From Gemmatimonadota bacterium (lineage in GTDB: Bacteria; Gemmatimonadota; Gemmatimonadetes; Gemmatimonadales; Gemmatimonadaceae): DNA of 64,000 bases. Below the pieces are notes generated by a model. That model ran no database searches. It was not told the DNA's origin and was given only the letters and a program-made list of their open reading frames with translations. Made by a program: the position numbers and the translations under genes. Location: the NCBI GenBank assembly GCA_028287235.1, contig JAQBQB010000030.1, positions 248,001-312,000 on the forward strand, written 5' to 3'. Shown here one piece after another: positions 7,136-16,097 of the stretch; within the stretch, counting starts at the first letter, position 1, and every line of letters begins with the position of its first letter.

Positions 7136-8599
7136 ATGCCCGACGACTTCCTCCCGCTCGCCGCGTCGCTGAGTCGCGACTATCTGCTCCACCATCGCCT
7201 CTGTCCCACGGCACTCGACACCAGCGGGCATTTGATCGTCGTCGCGACCGACGACGCCCTCGTGGCCGGCGCCGACGACATCGCCTTCGCCTATCAACGC
7301 CCCGTCGCGCTCGAGCGCGTGCCGCGCGAGGAGCTCGAGCGGCTCGTCGAGCGGGTCACCACCCGCGCCGAGCGAAGCGTGGAGCTGGCGCGCGTCGGCT
7401 CCGCGGCAGACGATCTCGCCACCGACGTGCGCGACCTCGCGAATCAACCGCCGGTGATCCGCTACGTGAACCTGCTCGTGCGCGACGCGTACGACCTCGC
7501 GGCCAGCGACATCCACCTCGAGGCGTCGCGCACCGGCCTCGCCGCGCGCTTCCGCGTCGACGGCGTGCTCGTTCCGGCGCCCGAGCCGCCGAGCCACCTG
7601 CATCACGCCGTCGTCTCGCGGATCAAGCTGCTCGCCGAGCTGGATATCGCCGAGCGTCGCCGGCCGCAGGACGGGCGCATTCGCGTTCGGCTCGAGGCGC
7701 GCGAGCTCGATCTCCGCGTGTCCACGATCCCCACTATGTACGGCGAAAGCGTCGTGCTCCGCCTGCTCGATCATGGAGGCCGGCCCGTCACGCTCGACGA
7801 GCTGGGCATGTCGTCGCAGGTGCACGACGTCATGACGCATCTGTCGACGCGGCGGCACGGCATGGTCCTCGTCACCGGCCCGACCGGAAGCGGAAAGACG
7901 ACAACGCTGTACGCCGCGCTTCAACGCCGCGACGCGTCGACCGAAAAGATCATCACCGTCGAAGATCCGATCGAGTACCAGCTCGTCGGCATCACGCAGA
8001 TGCCGGTCCATCGCCACGCGGGCGTGACGTTCGGCGGCGCGCTGCGCGCAATTCTGCGTCAGGATCCCGACGTGGTCATGATTGGCGAGATGCGCGACCA
8101 GGAGACGGCCGAGATCTCCGTGCAGGCGGCGATGACGGGACACCTCGTCTTCAGCACGCTGCACACCAATGACGCGGTGAGCGCCATCCCTCGCCTGCTC
8201 GATCTCGGCATTCCCGACTACCTCGTCTCGGCGACACTCGAGGGCGTGCTGGCGCAACGACTCGTCCGCAAGGTGTGCGGCGGCTGCCGCATCGCATACG
8301 AGCCGAGCGTCGACACCGCCGCGGCGGTGGCGGGACACTTCGTCGGCCGTGTCACGTTGGCGCGCGGCGCCGGTTGCGCAGCATGTCGCGGCACGGGCTT
8401 TCGCGGCCGGCTCGGAATCTTCGAGCTGCTCGTGGTCACCGACGAGCTCCGCGACGCGATCGCCGCCCGTGCGTCGCGCGCGCAGCTCCGCGCGCTTGCC
8501 GCCTCCGGCGGCCTCGTTCCGCTTCGCGGCGACGGGTGGCAGAAAGTGGTCGCCGGGCTCACCACCGTCGAGGAGGTCGCACGTGTCGTCCAGGACTGA
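7136..8599 (+). CDS. gspE: Type II secretion ATPase GspE
   Basis: A 487-residue cytoplasmic hexameric ATPase that powers pseudopilus assembly. An N-terminal GspE_N-like domain is followed by Walker A GPTGSGKTT (248-256), an Asp box, Walker B (DPDVVMIGEMRD) and a His box (FSTLHTNDA). A zinc-binding tetracysteine module follows (CGGC, then about 30 residues later CAAC). The length matches the family. The ATG at 7136 follows the previous stop by four bases. gspG starts within its last codons, and GSP-type genes follow directly, which supports the Gsp rather than the PilB assignment. Confidence 0.95.
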   Translation: MPDDFLPLAASLSRDYLLHHRLCPTALDTSGHLIVVATDDALVAGADDIAFAYQRPVALERVPREELERLVERVTTRAERSVELARVGSAADDLATDVRDLANQPPVIRYVNLLVRDAYDLAASDIHLEASRTGLAARFRVDGVLVPAPEPPSHLHHAVVSRIKLLAELDIAERRRPQDGRIRVRLEARELDLRVSTIPTMYGESVVLRLLDHGGRPVTLDELGMSSQVHDVMTHLSTRRHGMVLVTGPTGSGKTTTLYAALQRRDASTEKIITVEDPIEYQLVGITQMPVHRHAGVTFGGALRAILRQDPDVVMIGEMRDQETAEISVQAAMTGHLVFSTLHTNDAVSAIPRLLDLGIPDYLVSATLEGVLAQRLVRKVCGGCRIAYEPSVDTAAAVAGHFVGRVTLARGAGCAACRGTGFRGRLGIFELLVVTDELRDAIAARASRAQLRALAASGGLVPLRGDGWQKVVAGLTTVEEVARVVQD

Positions 8600-9056
8600 T
8601 CGCCGCGGCTGGTTCGCGCGCGCGCCACGCGGCTTTACACTCATCGAGCTGCTCGTCACCATCGCGATCATCGCCACGTTGGCTGCGATCGTCGCGCCCT
8701 CGCTCTTCGGCAACATCGGCGATGCTCGGCGCAATTCGGCGAAAAGCCAGGTCCAGATCCTTTCCCTGGCGCTCGACGCGTACCGTCTCGACAACGAGAG
8801 CTTTCCAACGACGGAGCAGGGCATCGAGTCGCTGCGAACCGTACCGATTACCGGCGATCCGCCGCCGAACTGGAAAGGGCCGTACCTCCGCCAGCTCGTC
8901 CCGCTCGATCCGTGGGGCCGCGCCTACGTCTACGTGTCGCCCGGAGTCGCGAACCCTAGCTCCTACGACCTCTACTCGCTCGGCAAAGACGGCCGGCCCG
9001 GCGGCGACGGCGAAGACGCCGACATCACGTCGTGGAACGGGCCAGTCCGTCAATAG
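8583..9056 (+). CDS. gspG: Major pseudopilin GspG
   Basis: A 157-residue prepilin. The type III signal ends in RGFTLIELLV, with cleavage after Gly and the conserved Glu at +5, followed by the N-terminal hydrophobic helix. The C-terminal half has GspG hallmarks: YRLDNESFPTTEQGIESL, WKGPYL, LDPWGR and a calcium-loop-like GKDGRPGGDGEDADI. It polymerises into the pseudopilus. The GTG at 8583 is set by GAGGAGG seven bases upstream and overlaps the end of gspE. Confidence 0.95.
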   Translation: MSSRTDRRGWFARAPRGFTLIELLVTIAIIATLAAIVAPSLFGNIGDARRNSAKSQVQILSLALDAYRLDNESFPTTEQGIESLRTVPITGDPPPNWKGPYLRQLVPLDPWGRAYVYVSPGVANPSSYDLYSLGKDGRPGGDGEDADITSWNGPVRQ

Positions 9057-9064
9057 GAACGAAC

Positions 9065-10255
9065 ATGCAAACGGTATTCGCCTTTCAGGCTGCGGCGATC
9101 GACGGTCGCGTCGATCGCGGTGTCATAGACGCCGACTCGAGCGAGCAAGCGCGCGAGATCCTCGCGACGCGCGGACTCTACGTCCTTGCGCTCGATGCGA
9201 AGGGGGCCCGCCGCACACGGCGCGAGCCGCTCTCATCCGCCGATCTCGCGCTGGGACTTCGCATTCTTGGCGACCTGCTCGAATCGGGTCTTCCTGTGGG
9301 GCGCGCGTTGCACGCGTTCGAGGACCTCGCGCCGAAAGGCTGGCGAGTCGCGCTGCCGAACATTCGGCAGTCCATCCGCGAAGGGGAGGGGCTCGCCGAC
9401 GCGCTTGCCGCGGCGCCGATCGACATTCCACCGTTGGTCATCGGAATCGCGCAGGCCGGTGAAGCGGGAGGGCGCATCGCCCCCGCGGTTCGCCGCGCCG
9501 CCGAGCTCACAGAAGCGTCCGCGGAGACCGAGGCGGCCGTCCGCGCGGCGCTCGCATATCCCGCGGTCGTTGCCTTGGCGGGCGTGTGCGCAATCACCGT
9601 GTTGATCACCGTGGTGCTTCCTCGCTTCGCGAAGATCCTGCTCGACCTTGGCCAGGCACTGCCCGCGTCGACCAGGTTGGTCATCGATCTCTCCGCGGGC
9701 GCTCGCTCGCTCCTGCTTCCCGCGTTCGTGCTTTCGACCATCTCGTTCATCGCCTGGCGAGCGTGGACACTCAACGCGAACGGCCGGCGACAGTGGCACC
9801 GCGCGCTGCTCGCCGTGCCCGTTGTCGGTTCCGTGCGGCGGTCGTCGGCCGTTGCGCGCATGGCGCATTCGCTCGGTGCCTTGCTCGACAGCGGCATTGC
9901 GATCGCGCCGGCGCTGCTGTTCGCGGCGCGCGCAACAGCCGACGGCGAGCTGGAGTTCCGGATACTCCAGGCTCGCACGAGCGTCACCGCGGGCCAAAGC
10001 CTGTCGCACGCCCTCGAGGCGAGCGGCGCGACGACGCAGACGACAGTTCGCCTGATACGCGCCGGCGAGGAGTCCGGCGGCTTGTCCGCCATGCTGTCGC
10101 ACGCCGCAAGGATCGAGCAGCAGCGCGCCGATCGCATCGTGCGCGCTGCCGTCCGCATGCTCGAGCCGGTGCTCCTGCTGAGCTTCGCGTCCGTCGTCGC
10201 TCTCGTCGCCGCGGCGCTCTTGCAAGCCATCTATAGCGTGCGGCCCACGTCATGA
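9065..10255 (+). CDS. gspF: Type II secretion inner-membrane platform protein GspF
   Basis: A 396-residue polytopic protein with two T2SSF domains (roughly 65-185 and 270-390), three transmembrane helices and the repeated motif pair GLPVGRALHAFE / GIAIAPALLFAA plus IAQAGEAGG / LIRAGEESGG. GspF anchors GspE to the membrane and forms the assembly platform. It starts eight bases after gspG, and its stop overlaps the ATG of the next gene (ATGA). Confidence 0.95.
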   Translation: MQTVFAFQAAAIDGRVDRGVIDADSSEQAREILATRGLYVLALDAKGARRTRREPLSSADLALGLRILGDLLESGLPVGRALHAFEDLAPKGWRVALPNIRQSIREGEGLADALAAAPIDIPPLVIGIAQAGEAGGRIAPAVRRAAELTEASAETEAAVRAALAYPAVVALAGVCAITVLITVVLPRFAKILLDLGQALPASTRLVIDLSAGARSLLLPAFVLSTISFIAWRAWTLNANGRRQWHRALLAVPVVGSVRRSSAVARMAHSLGALLDSGIAIAPALLFAARATADGELEFRILQARTSVTAGQSLSHALEASGATTQTTVRLIRAGEESGGLSAMLSHAARIEQQRADRIVRAAVRMLEPVLLLSFASVVALVAAALLQAIYSVRPTS

Positions 10256-10554
10256 GACGGCCGCGCCGAGCCGTCACTCTCGTGGAGCTGCTCGTGACGC
10301 TGGTCGTTCTCGGCGTCATCGCGTCGGTGACTACGCTCGGTGTGCGCAGAATCGAACGGCCTGTTCTCGACGATCCCGCTACGACCGTGGCGGAATCGTT
10401 GCGCGCCGCGATCGCCGAGGGCAGGAGCATCACGCTCGTGTTGTCGGTGCACGGGGCGCCTGTCCTGGCCACCGTTATTCCCGACGGAAGCGTGATTGCC
10501 GACAGCGCGCTTCACATCGATCCACTCACGGCGCGCCGGACCAATGCGCGCTGA
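10252..10554 (+). CDS. gspH: Minor pseudopilin, GspH-like
   Basis: A 100-residue protein with a prepilin signal (RRAVTLVELLVTLVVLGVIAS, +5 Glu). The soluble part is very short for GspH, which is usually ~150 residues or more. Position between gspF and gspI suggests GspH. It overlaps both neighbours, so translation is coupled. It may be a reduced form lacking part of the C-terminal beta domain. Confidence 0.75.
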   Translation: MRRPRRAVTLVELLVTLVVLGVIASVTTLGVRRIERPVLDDPATTVAESLRAAIAEGRSITLVLSVHGAPVLATVIPDGSVIADSALHIDPLTARRTNAR

Positions 10555-10906
10555 AACGGCCCGGAGCGGTGCCGCGATCATCGAGGCCCTCGTCGCGATG
10601 GTGATGCTCGCCGTCGCGGGAACGGCGTTGATCGCCCTGCTTGGCCAGACACGGCATTCAATGCGTACGCTGCGCGACAGCGAGAAGCTCACCCGTGAAG
10701 CATCCGCCCAGCTCGACCGCCTCGTGCTGTTCGACCGCGCCGAGCTAGCCGCGCGTGAAGGTCGGTATACGCTCGCCGGCTGGAGCATGAGCGTCACGCA
10801 GGTCGCGCCCGCGTTGTTCGACGTGTTCGTGGCGCGGACCGACACCGGCGCTGCCCTGCTCGGCACCACGCTGTACCGACCGGACAGCGCGTATGTGGAT
10901 CGCTGA
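10544..10906 (+). CDS. gspI: Minor pseudopilin, GspI-like
   Basis: A 120-residue protein with the N-terminal pattern GAAIIEALVAMVMLAVAGTALIAL: a prepilin helix with Glu at +5 but without the usual Phe-Thr-Leu. The order between H-like and J-like pseudopilins argues for GspI, which nucleates the pseudopilus tip with J and K. It overlaps the previous gene by 11 bases and the next by 14. Confidence 0.75.
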   Translation: MRAETARSGAAIIEALVAMVMLAVAGTALIALLGQTRHSMRTLRDSEKLTREASAQLDRLVLFDRAELAAREGRYTLAGWSMSVTQVAPALFDVFVARTDTGAALLGTTLYRPDSAYVDR

Positions 10907-11435
10907 GCGACGTCGCGGTATGACGCTGCTCGAGATCGTGGCCGCTCTCGGAATTGCGGCGATGGCGATGCTCGGCGGCATTCTCCTCCTCGATCAGGTC
11001 GAGGACAGCGGCGCCCGTATCGCGCGCGACGGCACGGCGCAGGCGAGCGAGGGAAACAGCGCACGCACGTTCCGCCGCCTCTTGCTCGAGGCAGAGCCGT
11101 CGTTCGACTCGACGAGGCGATTCCGAGGCGACGCGCGCAGCATCGAATACTTCACCCGATGCCAGGTACCCGCGGGATGGACCGAGCCGTGCCGCGTTTC
11201 GCTCGCCGTGGACTCGCTCGCCGACAGTAGCGCGGTGTCCGCGCAATTCGACAACGGCGCCCGATTCGTTCTCGAGCGGCATGCCGGAATGATTGGCTTT
11301 CGTTTCTTCGACGCCGCGTCGCGCGACTCCGCGTGGGTCGCGTCGTGGTCGACGAGCGCGACGCTGCCCACCGCTGTCGGCATCGTGCTGCGGAGCGACA
11401 CCATCGTACTGCCCGTGGGCGCGTCTCGTGACTAG
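10893..11435 (+). CDS. gspJ: Minor pseudopilin, GspJ-like
   Basis: A 180-residue protein with the prepilin signal RRGMTLLEIVAALGIAAMAM and a soluble domain containing FRRLLLEAEP and a strand-rich C-terminus. Its size and position fit GspJ of the I-J-K tip complex. The ATG lies inside the end of the gspI-like gene. Confidence 0.8.
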   Translation: MWIAERRRGMTLLEIVAALGIAAMAMLGGILLLDQVEDSGARIARDGTAQASEGNSARTFRRLLLEAEPSFDSTRRFRGDARSIEYFTRCQVPAGWTEPCRVSLAVDSLADSSAVSAQFDNGARFVLERHAGMIGFRFFDAASRDSAWVASWSTSATLPTAVGIVLRSDTIVLPVGASRD

Positions 11436-12297
11436 TCGATCCGGCGCGGCGCGACGCGGCTTCACGATGTTGACGACGCTCTGGATCATGACCGTCGCAT
11501 CGGTCGCGGCCATGGCCGCCGCGCTGGCCGGCCGCACATCCGTGTACGCCGCACGAAATCGCGTGGAGCTCGAGCGCGCCTACTGGAGAGCGGCGGGCTG
11601 CGCGCGGCGCGCCCAAGCGGCCATGGATGCCGCGCTCGACACGGCGGCGACGCCCGAGCAGGCCACGCTCATCTGGCGGATCCTGAACCACGCCGTCGCC
11701 GGCTCCGCCCTCATCGTGGGGTGCAACGTGTCGCTCGAGGCGGCGGGCACCCGGCTCGATCTGAATGCGGCGAGCGACGAAGCCGTCGCCAATCTCGCGG
11801 TTGCGCTCGGATACGGAAACGACGAGGCGCGCGCCATGGCCGACTCGCTCACCGACTGGCGACACGCCGAGGGTTCCATTCGTCCGCTCGGCGACGCGCG
11901 CGAGCTGTCGCGGGTGCGCGGCTTCGAGAATTTCGCCCGCTTCGACTCGGTCGTGTCGGTCGAACCCGGTCGTATCTCGTTCGCGACCGCGCCGGTCACC
12001 GTGTTGCTCGCCGTTCCCGGCGTGACGCCGGAGCTCGCGACGGCAATCGTCGCTCGTCAACAGTCGGGCGCACCGATCGCTGATCTGAGCGAGGCGTTGG
12101 CGAGCGTCTCCGAAGCGTCCGCCGCGACATTGGCGTCGCGCTACTCCGACGCCATGCGTATGACGACCGCCGATCCTGACGCTTGGCTGCTGCGATCGAT
12201 CGCGAGCAGTGGACTTCCGCCGAACACCTTCGTGCTGCAATGGCGCCTCGGTCGTGTGGGCCGCCGGATCGTTGTCCTTCGCGTGCGGAGACTGTGA
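11428..12297 (+). CDS. gspK: Minor pseudopilin GspK
   Basis: A 289-residue protein, the largest pseudopilin. The N-terminal signal RRGFTMLTTLWIMTVASVAAMAA lacks the +5 Glu, as is typical of GspK. The middle carries the GspK/SAM-like segments RLDLNAASDEAVANLAVALG and DWRHAEGSIRPLGDARELSRVRGF. GspK caps the pseudopilus tip. The GTG at 11428 overlaps the gspJ stop, and the gene ends with TGATG into the next gene. Confidence 0.9.
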   Translation: MTSRSGAARRGFTMLTTLWIMTVASVAAMAAALAGRTSVYAARNRVELERAYWRAAGCARRAQAAMDAALDTAATPEQATLIWRILNHAVAGSALIVGCNVSLEAAGTRLDLNAASDEAVANLAVALGYGNDEARAMADSLTDWRHAEGSIRPLGDARELSRVRGFENFARFDSVVSVEPGRISFATAPVTVLLAVPGVTPELATAIVARQQSGAPIADLSEALASVSEASAATLASRYSDAMRMTTADPDAWLLRSIASSGLPPNTFVLQWRLGRVGRRIVVLRVRRL

Positions 12298-13508
12298 TGA
12301 CGACGCGTCTGGGACTCGAGGTGCGTGACCGAGAGCTCTGCGCGGTCATGCTCAGATCCGGTACACTGCACTGGCATGGTCGAGTGGAGCTGGCCGATTC
12401 CGTTCCCTTATCCGAGTCGCTGACGCAACTGCTCGCCACGGCGCCGCGGCGCGGTCTCGTCAGGGCACAACTCCGCGTGGCGCTGGGTCTCGGAACCGCC
12501 CAGGTAAAACGTCTCGACGGCTTGCCCTCGCTGCGCCACCGATCGCAGATGACGCAAATGGTGCGCGAGAACGCCGGGGCGCTTTTTCTCCGAACGTTCG
12601 GTGCGGCCGTGATTCCGGAAGTACATCGTACCGGTGACGGCCAGTGCTGGGGCGCTCTCCTGGATCGCGCGGCGCTCGAGATGGTCGTCGTCGCCGCGCA
12701 GCATTGCCGTTGGCGAGTGGTGTTGGTCGTTCCGACCATCTCTGCGCTTGCGCGAGTCCATGTGTCGGAGGTGCTCGTCCTGTCCGACGGCGCACAGCAC
12801 GTCGAGTTGACGACCGATCGCGGCGAGCTGCGAGCCGTTCGTCGCGTGAGTGCAGGCGCGGCGCAACTCACGATTCCGGCACCCCTTCGCGAGCTTGGCG
12901 AAGATGCCGTCGCGTTCGTCGGAGCGTACGCCGCTGCGCTTTCGGCGCGGAACGATCCGCTTGCCTGGACGCCCGAGGCGTCACCGGCCCGCGCGACCGC
13001 GATCCGTCGCGCGAAGCTGACGGCGTGGTCGGCTGCGCTGGCTGTGGCGTGCGCCGCGGCGGTAGTAGCGCCCACGCTCCGCGCCGCGCTGTTCGTGCGG
13101 CGCGAAGGTGCGTCGGCAATTCATACGCGCGCAACTGAGCTCGAAGTGGCGCGAACCGACGCCGAGCTCCTGCGTGCTATGCAACTCTTGAACGCGGTGG
13201 GCGCATTCGATGCGAGTCGCGGGCAATTGACGCGCATGCTGGCAGCGCTCGGTCAGGCCATTCCGGAGTCCACCGCCATCGTGGCGCTCCGAGTCGATTC
13301 GATCGAGGGCAGCTTCGTCGGCGTCTCGCCGCACGTGGCAGACTTACTCGCCGAGCTGGGCTCGGTGGACCAGATGGCCGGCGCTCGCATCGTTGGTTCT
13401 CTCACACGTGAGACGCTTGCTGGAGCACGCCTCGAGCGCGCGACATTTCGCTTTCGGAGACCGCGCGCAGCCAACGCGCATTCCATTCCAACCACGACGA
13501 GACGATGA
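12297..13508 (+). CDS. GspL/PilM-like type II secretion assembly protein
   Basis: A 403-residue protein with a long N-terminal actin-like cytoplasmic part (MTTRLGLEVRDRELCAV, then alternating strands and helices), one transmembrane helix near 240-265 and a short C-terminal periplasmic part. This is the GspL layout (PilM fused to PilN). GspL links the GspE ATPase to GspM in the inner membrane. Sequence resemblance is weak, so the call rests on architecture and gene order. Starts overlap at both ends. Confidence 0.75.
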   Translation: MTTRLGLEVRDRELCAVMLRSGTLHWHGRVELADSVPLSESLTQLLATAPRRGLVRAQLRVALGLGTAQVKRLDGLPSLRHRSQMTQMVRENAGALFLRTFGAAVIPEVHRTGDGQCWGALLDRAALEMVVVAAQHCRWRVVLVVPTISALARVHVSEVLVLSDGAQHVELTTDRGELRAVRRVSAGAAQLTIPAPLRELGEDAVAFVGAYAAALSARNDPLAWTPEASPARATAIRRAKLTAWSAALAVACAAAVVAPTLRAALFVRREGASAIHTRATELEVARTDAELLRAMQLLNAVGAFDASRGQLTRMLAALGQAIPESTAIVALRVDSIEGSFVGVSPHVADLLAELGSVDQMAGARIVGSLTRETLAGARLERATFRFRRPRAANAHSIPTTTRR

Positions 13509-14098
13509 TGATCGACCTCGGACTCAGCACGCGCGATCGGCGGACGCTCGTCATTGGCCTTGCGTCGATCGCGACACTCGGTCTCGTGGCGCGCGGTGTT
13601 CCGGCGTTTCGCACGTGGGAGAGCACGCGCCGCGCCGAAGCCGCGGCCCTCGCCGACCGTCTTGCAACGGCGCGGCGGTCGGCTCGAGCGCTGCCGGCGC
13701 TGCGCGACAGTTTGCGCGCGCGTCGATCGCGCATCACGTTGCTCGACTCGACGTTGATCAGTGCGGCGTCGTCATCGGCAGCCGCGGCGGCGCTGGCGTC
13801 GGTGGTCGAAGACCTTGCCGACGACGCGCCGATCAGAGTGAGCGCGCTGCAGCTTCGCGCCGACTCGGTGACTCGCGCCGGTCTCGCGACGGTGACCGTT
13901 CGTGTGACCGGCGTCGCCGATGTCATCGGACTCGCCGCGTTTCTCCGCGCCGTCGATGGCGGCGAGCATCACACCTCCGTGCGCGAGCTGGCCATCTCGC
14001 AACCCGACCCCGCGGCACCAGACTCGAAACCGGAGATGCTCCGCATCGACGCATTGATCGAGACGGTCGCGCTCATTCGACAGGGGCTAGTCAAGTGA
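13505..14098 (+). CDS. GspM-like inner-membrane protein
   Basis: A 197-residue bitopic protein: an N-terminal transmembrane helix (TLVIGLASIATLGLVARG), an alanine/arginine-rich coiled-coil-like stretch, then a small ferredoxin-like domain (IRVSALQLRAD, LATVTVRVTGVADVIGLAAFLRAVD). This is the layout of GspM/PilO, the partner of GspL. The start overlaps the previous stop and the end overlaps the next gene by four bases. Confidence 0.8.
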   Translation: MMIDLGLSTRDRRTLVIGLASIATLGLVARGVPAFRTWESTRRAEAAALADRLATARRSARALPALRDSLRARRSRITLLDSTLISAASSSAAAAALASVVEDLADDAPIRVSALQLRADSVTRAGLATVTVRVTGVADVIGLAAFLRAVDGGEHHTSVRELAISQPDPAAPDSKPEMLRIDALIETVALIRQGLVK

Positions 14099-14580
14099 CT
14101 CGACAGTCATCGATCGCGCTCGCCGCCGCACTCGCGTCGCTCAGCGCCGTCGCGGCATATCGTTGGCGCCACGCGCTTCTCGTACCGGTCGAACCTGACG
14201 TCGCCATGCAGACTGCGACGGCTGTACGAGTCGACTTGCCCGACTCCGCGCTCGCCGTCGCGGAGGAACAGCTCGTGTCGAACGATCCATTCCGCCTGGC
14301 GAACGTGCCCTCGGCTGTCCGATATGATCCTTCTATAGAAGGAGCAGTTGCCGTGGCAAATGCCCCGCCGCGTGTGCGTCCCGTGATGACGCTCAAGGCG
14401 ATCGTCGGCGGACCACCCTGGCAGGCAGTCGTCGACGGAATTCCGGGCCAGCCCCCGGGCGTGCTCGTGCGTCAGGGCACCACGCTCGACAAGCTCGCCA
14501 TTCGAAGCGTCACGCGTGACAGCGTCGTCATTCAGGGGCCGGACACGACATGGGTATTGGGCTTCGGGAGACGTCCGTGA
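14095..14580 (+). CDS. GspC/PilP-like periplasmic clamp protein
   Basis: A 161-residue protein with an N-terminal membrane anchor, a Pro-rich linker and a C-terminal domain with the homology-region pattern of GspC (MTLKAIVGGPPWQAVVDG, GVLVRQG, LAIRSVTRDSVVIQGPD). It has no PDZ domain, so it is a short form that would connect GspM/L with the secretin. GTG start at 14095 overlaps the previous stop. Within the gene a perfect 14-bp palindrome at 14329-14342 brings AAGGAG in front of an in-frame GTG at 14353. Confidence 0.7.
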   Translation: MTRQSSIALAAALASLSAVAAYRWRHALLVPVEPDVAMQTATAVRVDLPDSALAVAEEQLVSNDPFRLANVPSAVRYDPSIEGAVAVANAPPRVRPVMTLKAIVGGPPWQAVVDGIPGQPPGVLVRQGTTLDKLAIRSVTRDSVVIQGPDTTWVLGFGRRP

Positions 14581-16097
14581 GACTCAGACACTCGGCGTGC
14601 GTCGTCGCGATTGCCTTCACCGCACGCGCGCTCGGCGCTCAAGCACCGCCGCCGGCAGCACGCGCGCCGGACAGCGTGACGCTGCGCATCGTTGGCACCG
14701 AGCTTCGGTCGGCGATCCAGATCGTTCAACAGTATCTCGACAAGCCGGTCATCTTCAGCGGCCAAGGTGCGGGTGCGGGACCGCCGGTAAGTCTCGAGAC
14801 ACCGCGGCCTGTCGCGCGCGCGGATGTTCCGCGGCTGCTCCGCGGACTGCTCGATTCGCAAGGCTACGAGCTCGTCGACGACACGACGACCGGCACATAC
14901 CGCGCTCGCCCGAAGGAGCAGCAACGGGTGCAGCCGCCACAATTTGCGTCGCCGTCTCCGGCCGCGCCGGACGCGGCGCGCCGGCAGGCTGCCGCGCCGG
15001 AGCTGTTCGTGATCTCGTTACGCCACGCGCGCGCGAACAACGTCGCGAGCACGATCAACGCGCTCTTCGGCCGCGCAACGCCGGGTGCGTCGAATGGCTC
15101 GAGCAGCGGTCGCGCCATGACGCTCGCCGACGAGCTGCGCGGCAATCAGATTCCGCCCGTGGACGCGCCCCTTCCGCAGAATATTCCCGGAACCGGCGGC
15201 CGGGCAGCGACTCTCACCGGCGAGCTGACCATCGTCGCCGACGCGCGCGTGAACAGCCTGCTCGTTCGTGCCAACCGCGCCGACTTCGAGCTGATTCAGG
15301 CCGCCGTACAACAGATCGACGTCCGGCCGCCGCAGGTGCTCATCGAAGTGCTCATCGTCGAGGCGCGGCGCGATCGCAACTTCAGCCTCGGCGTGAACGC
15401 ATCCATCGCCGATCGGCACGTCGTGAACACTGAGAACACCACCGCGGGTGGATCGTTCACGCCCGGCAACGCCGGGTTGGCCGACTTCACCCTCAGAGTG
15501 ATGGGCGCCGGCGGCTTCGATCTCGACGCAACGATTACCGCGGCCGCGGGACGCGGCGACGTCAAGATCATCAGCCGGCCCGTGGTGCTCGCCGCCAACG
15601 ACGAGCAGGCCGAGGTGGTGGTGGGCAGCCAGCGGCCGTTCGTGCAGGTGTCGCGCTCGCTGCCCACCGATGCGGCGGTGCGCGATCAGGTCGTCCAGTA
15701 CAAGGACGTCGGCACGAAGCTGAGCGTTCGTCCGACGATCAGCGTCGATGGAACGGTGCAGCTGAGCGTCACGCAGGAAGTGAGCAGCGCCACGACGGAG
15801 ACCGCCTTCAACGCGCCGGTGATCTCGACACGCTCCGTGAAAACCGATCTGCTGGTCCGAGACGAGCAGACGATCGTTCTCGGCGGCCTCACCGACAAGC
15901 AGCATGACGTGCAGTCGCGCGGCATCCCGCTGCTGTCGCGCATTCCGTTCATCGGCGGTTTCTTTGGCAGTCATTCGCGCAGCACGACGGAAACGGAGCT
16001 GTTCATCTTTCTCACGCCACGCGTCATTCGCAACGACGAAGACGCCAAACGTCTGACCGATCCGCTCCGCGAGCGATCGAAGCGAGACGTGCCGTGA
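14577..16097 (+). CDS. gspD: Secretin GspD
   Basis: About 506 residues forming the outer-membrane channel of the secretion system. A signal peptide ends near ARALGA. N-domains follow, including an N3-type repeat (LFVISLRHARANNVASTINALFGR and LTIVADARVNSLLVRA). The secretin domain contains VQYKDVGTKLSVRPTI and ends with the signature IPLLSRIPFIGGFFG. The GTG at 14577 is preceded by GGGAG at good spacing; an ATG at 14550 inside the previous gene is the alternative. It is short for GspD (usually ~650), having fewer N-domains. Confidence 0.95.
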   Translation: MRLRHSACVVAIAFTARALGAQAPPPAARAPDSVTLRIVGTELRSAIQIVQQYLDKPVIFSGQGAGAGPPVSLETPRPVARADVPRLLRGLLDSQGYELVDDTTTGTYRARPKEQQRVQPPQFASPSPAAPDAARRQAAAPELFVISLRHARANNVASTINALFGRATPGASNGSSSGRAMTLADELRGNQIPPVDAPLPQNIPGTGGRAATLTGELTIVADARVNSLLVRANRADFELIQAAVQQIDVRPPQVLIEVLIVEARRDRNFSLGVNASIADRHVVNTENTTAGGSFTPGNAGLADFTLRVMGAGGFDLDATITAAAGRGDVKIISRPVVLAANDEQAEVVVGSQRPFVQVSRSLPTDAAVRDQVVQYKDVGTKLSVRPTISVDGTVQLSVTQEVSSATTETAFNAPVISTRSVKTDLLVRDEQTIVLGGLTDKQHDVQSRGIPLLSRIPFIGGFFGSHSRSTTETELFIFLTPRVIRNDEDAKRLTDPLRERSKRDVP

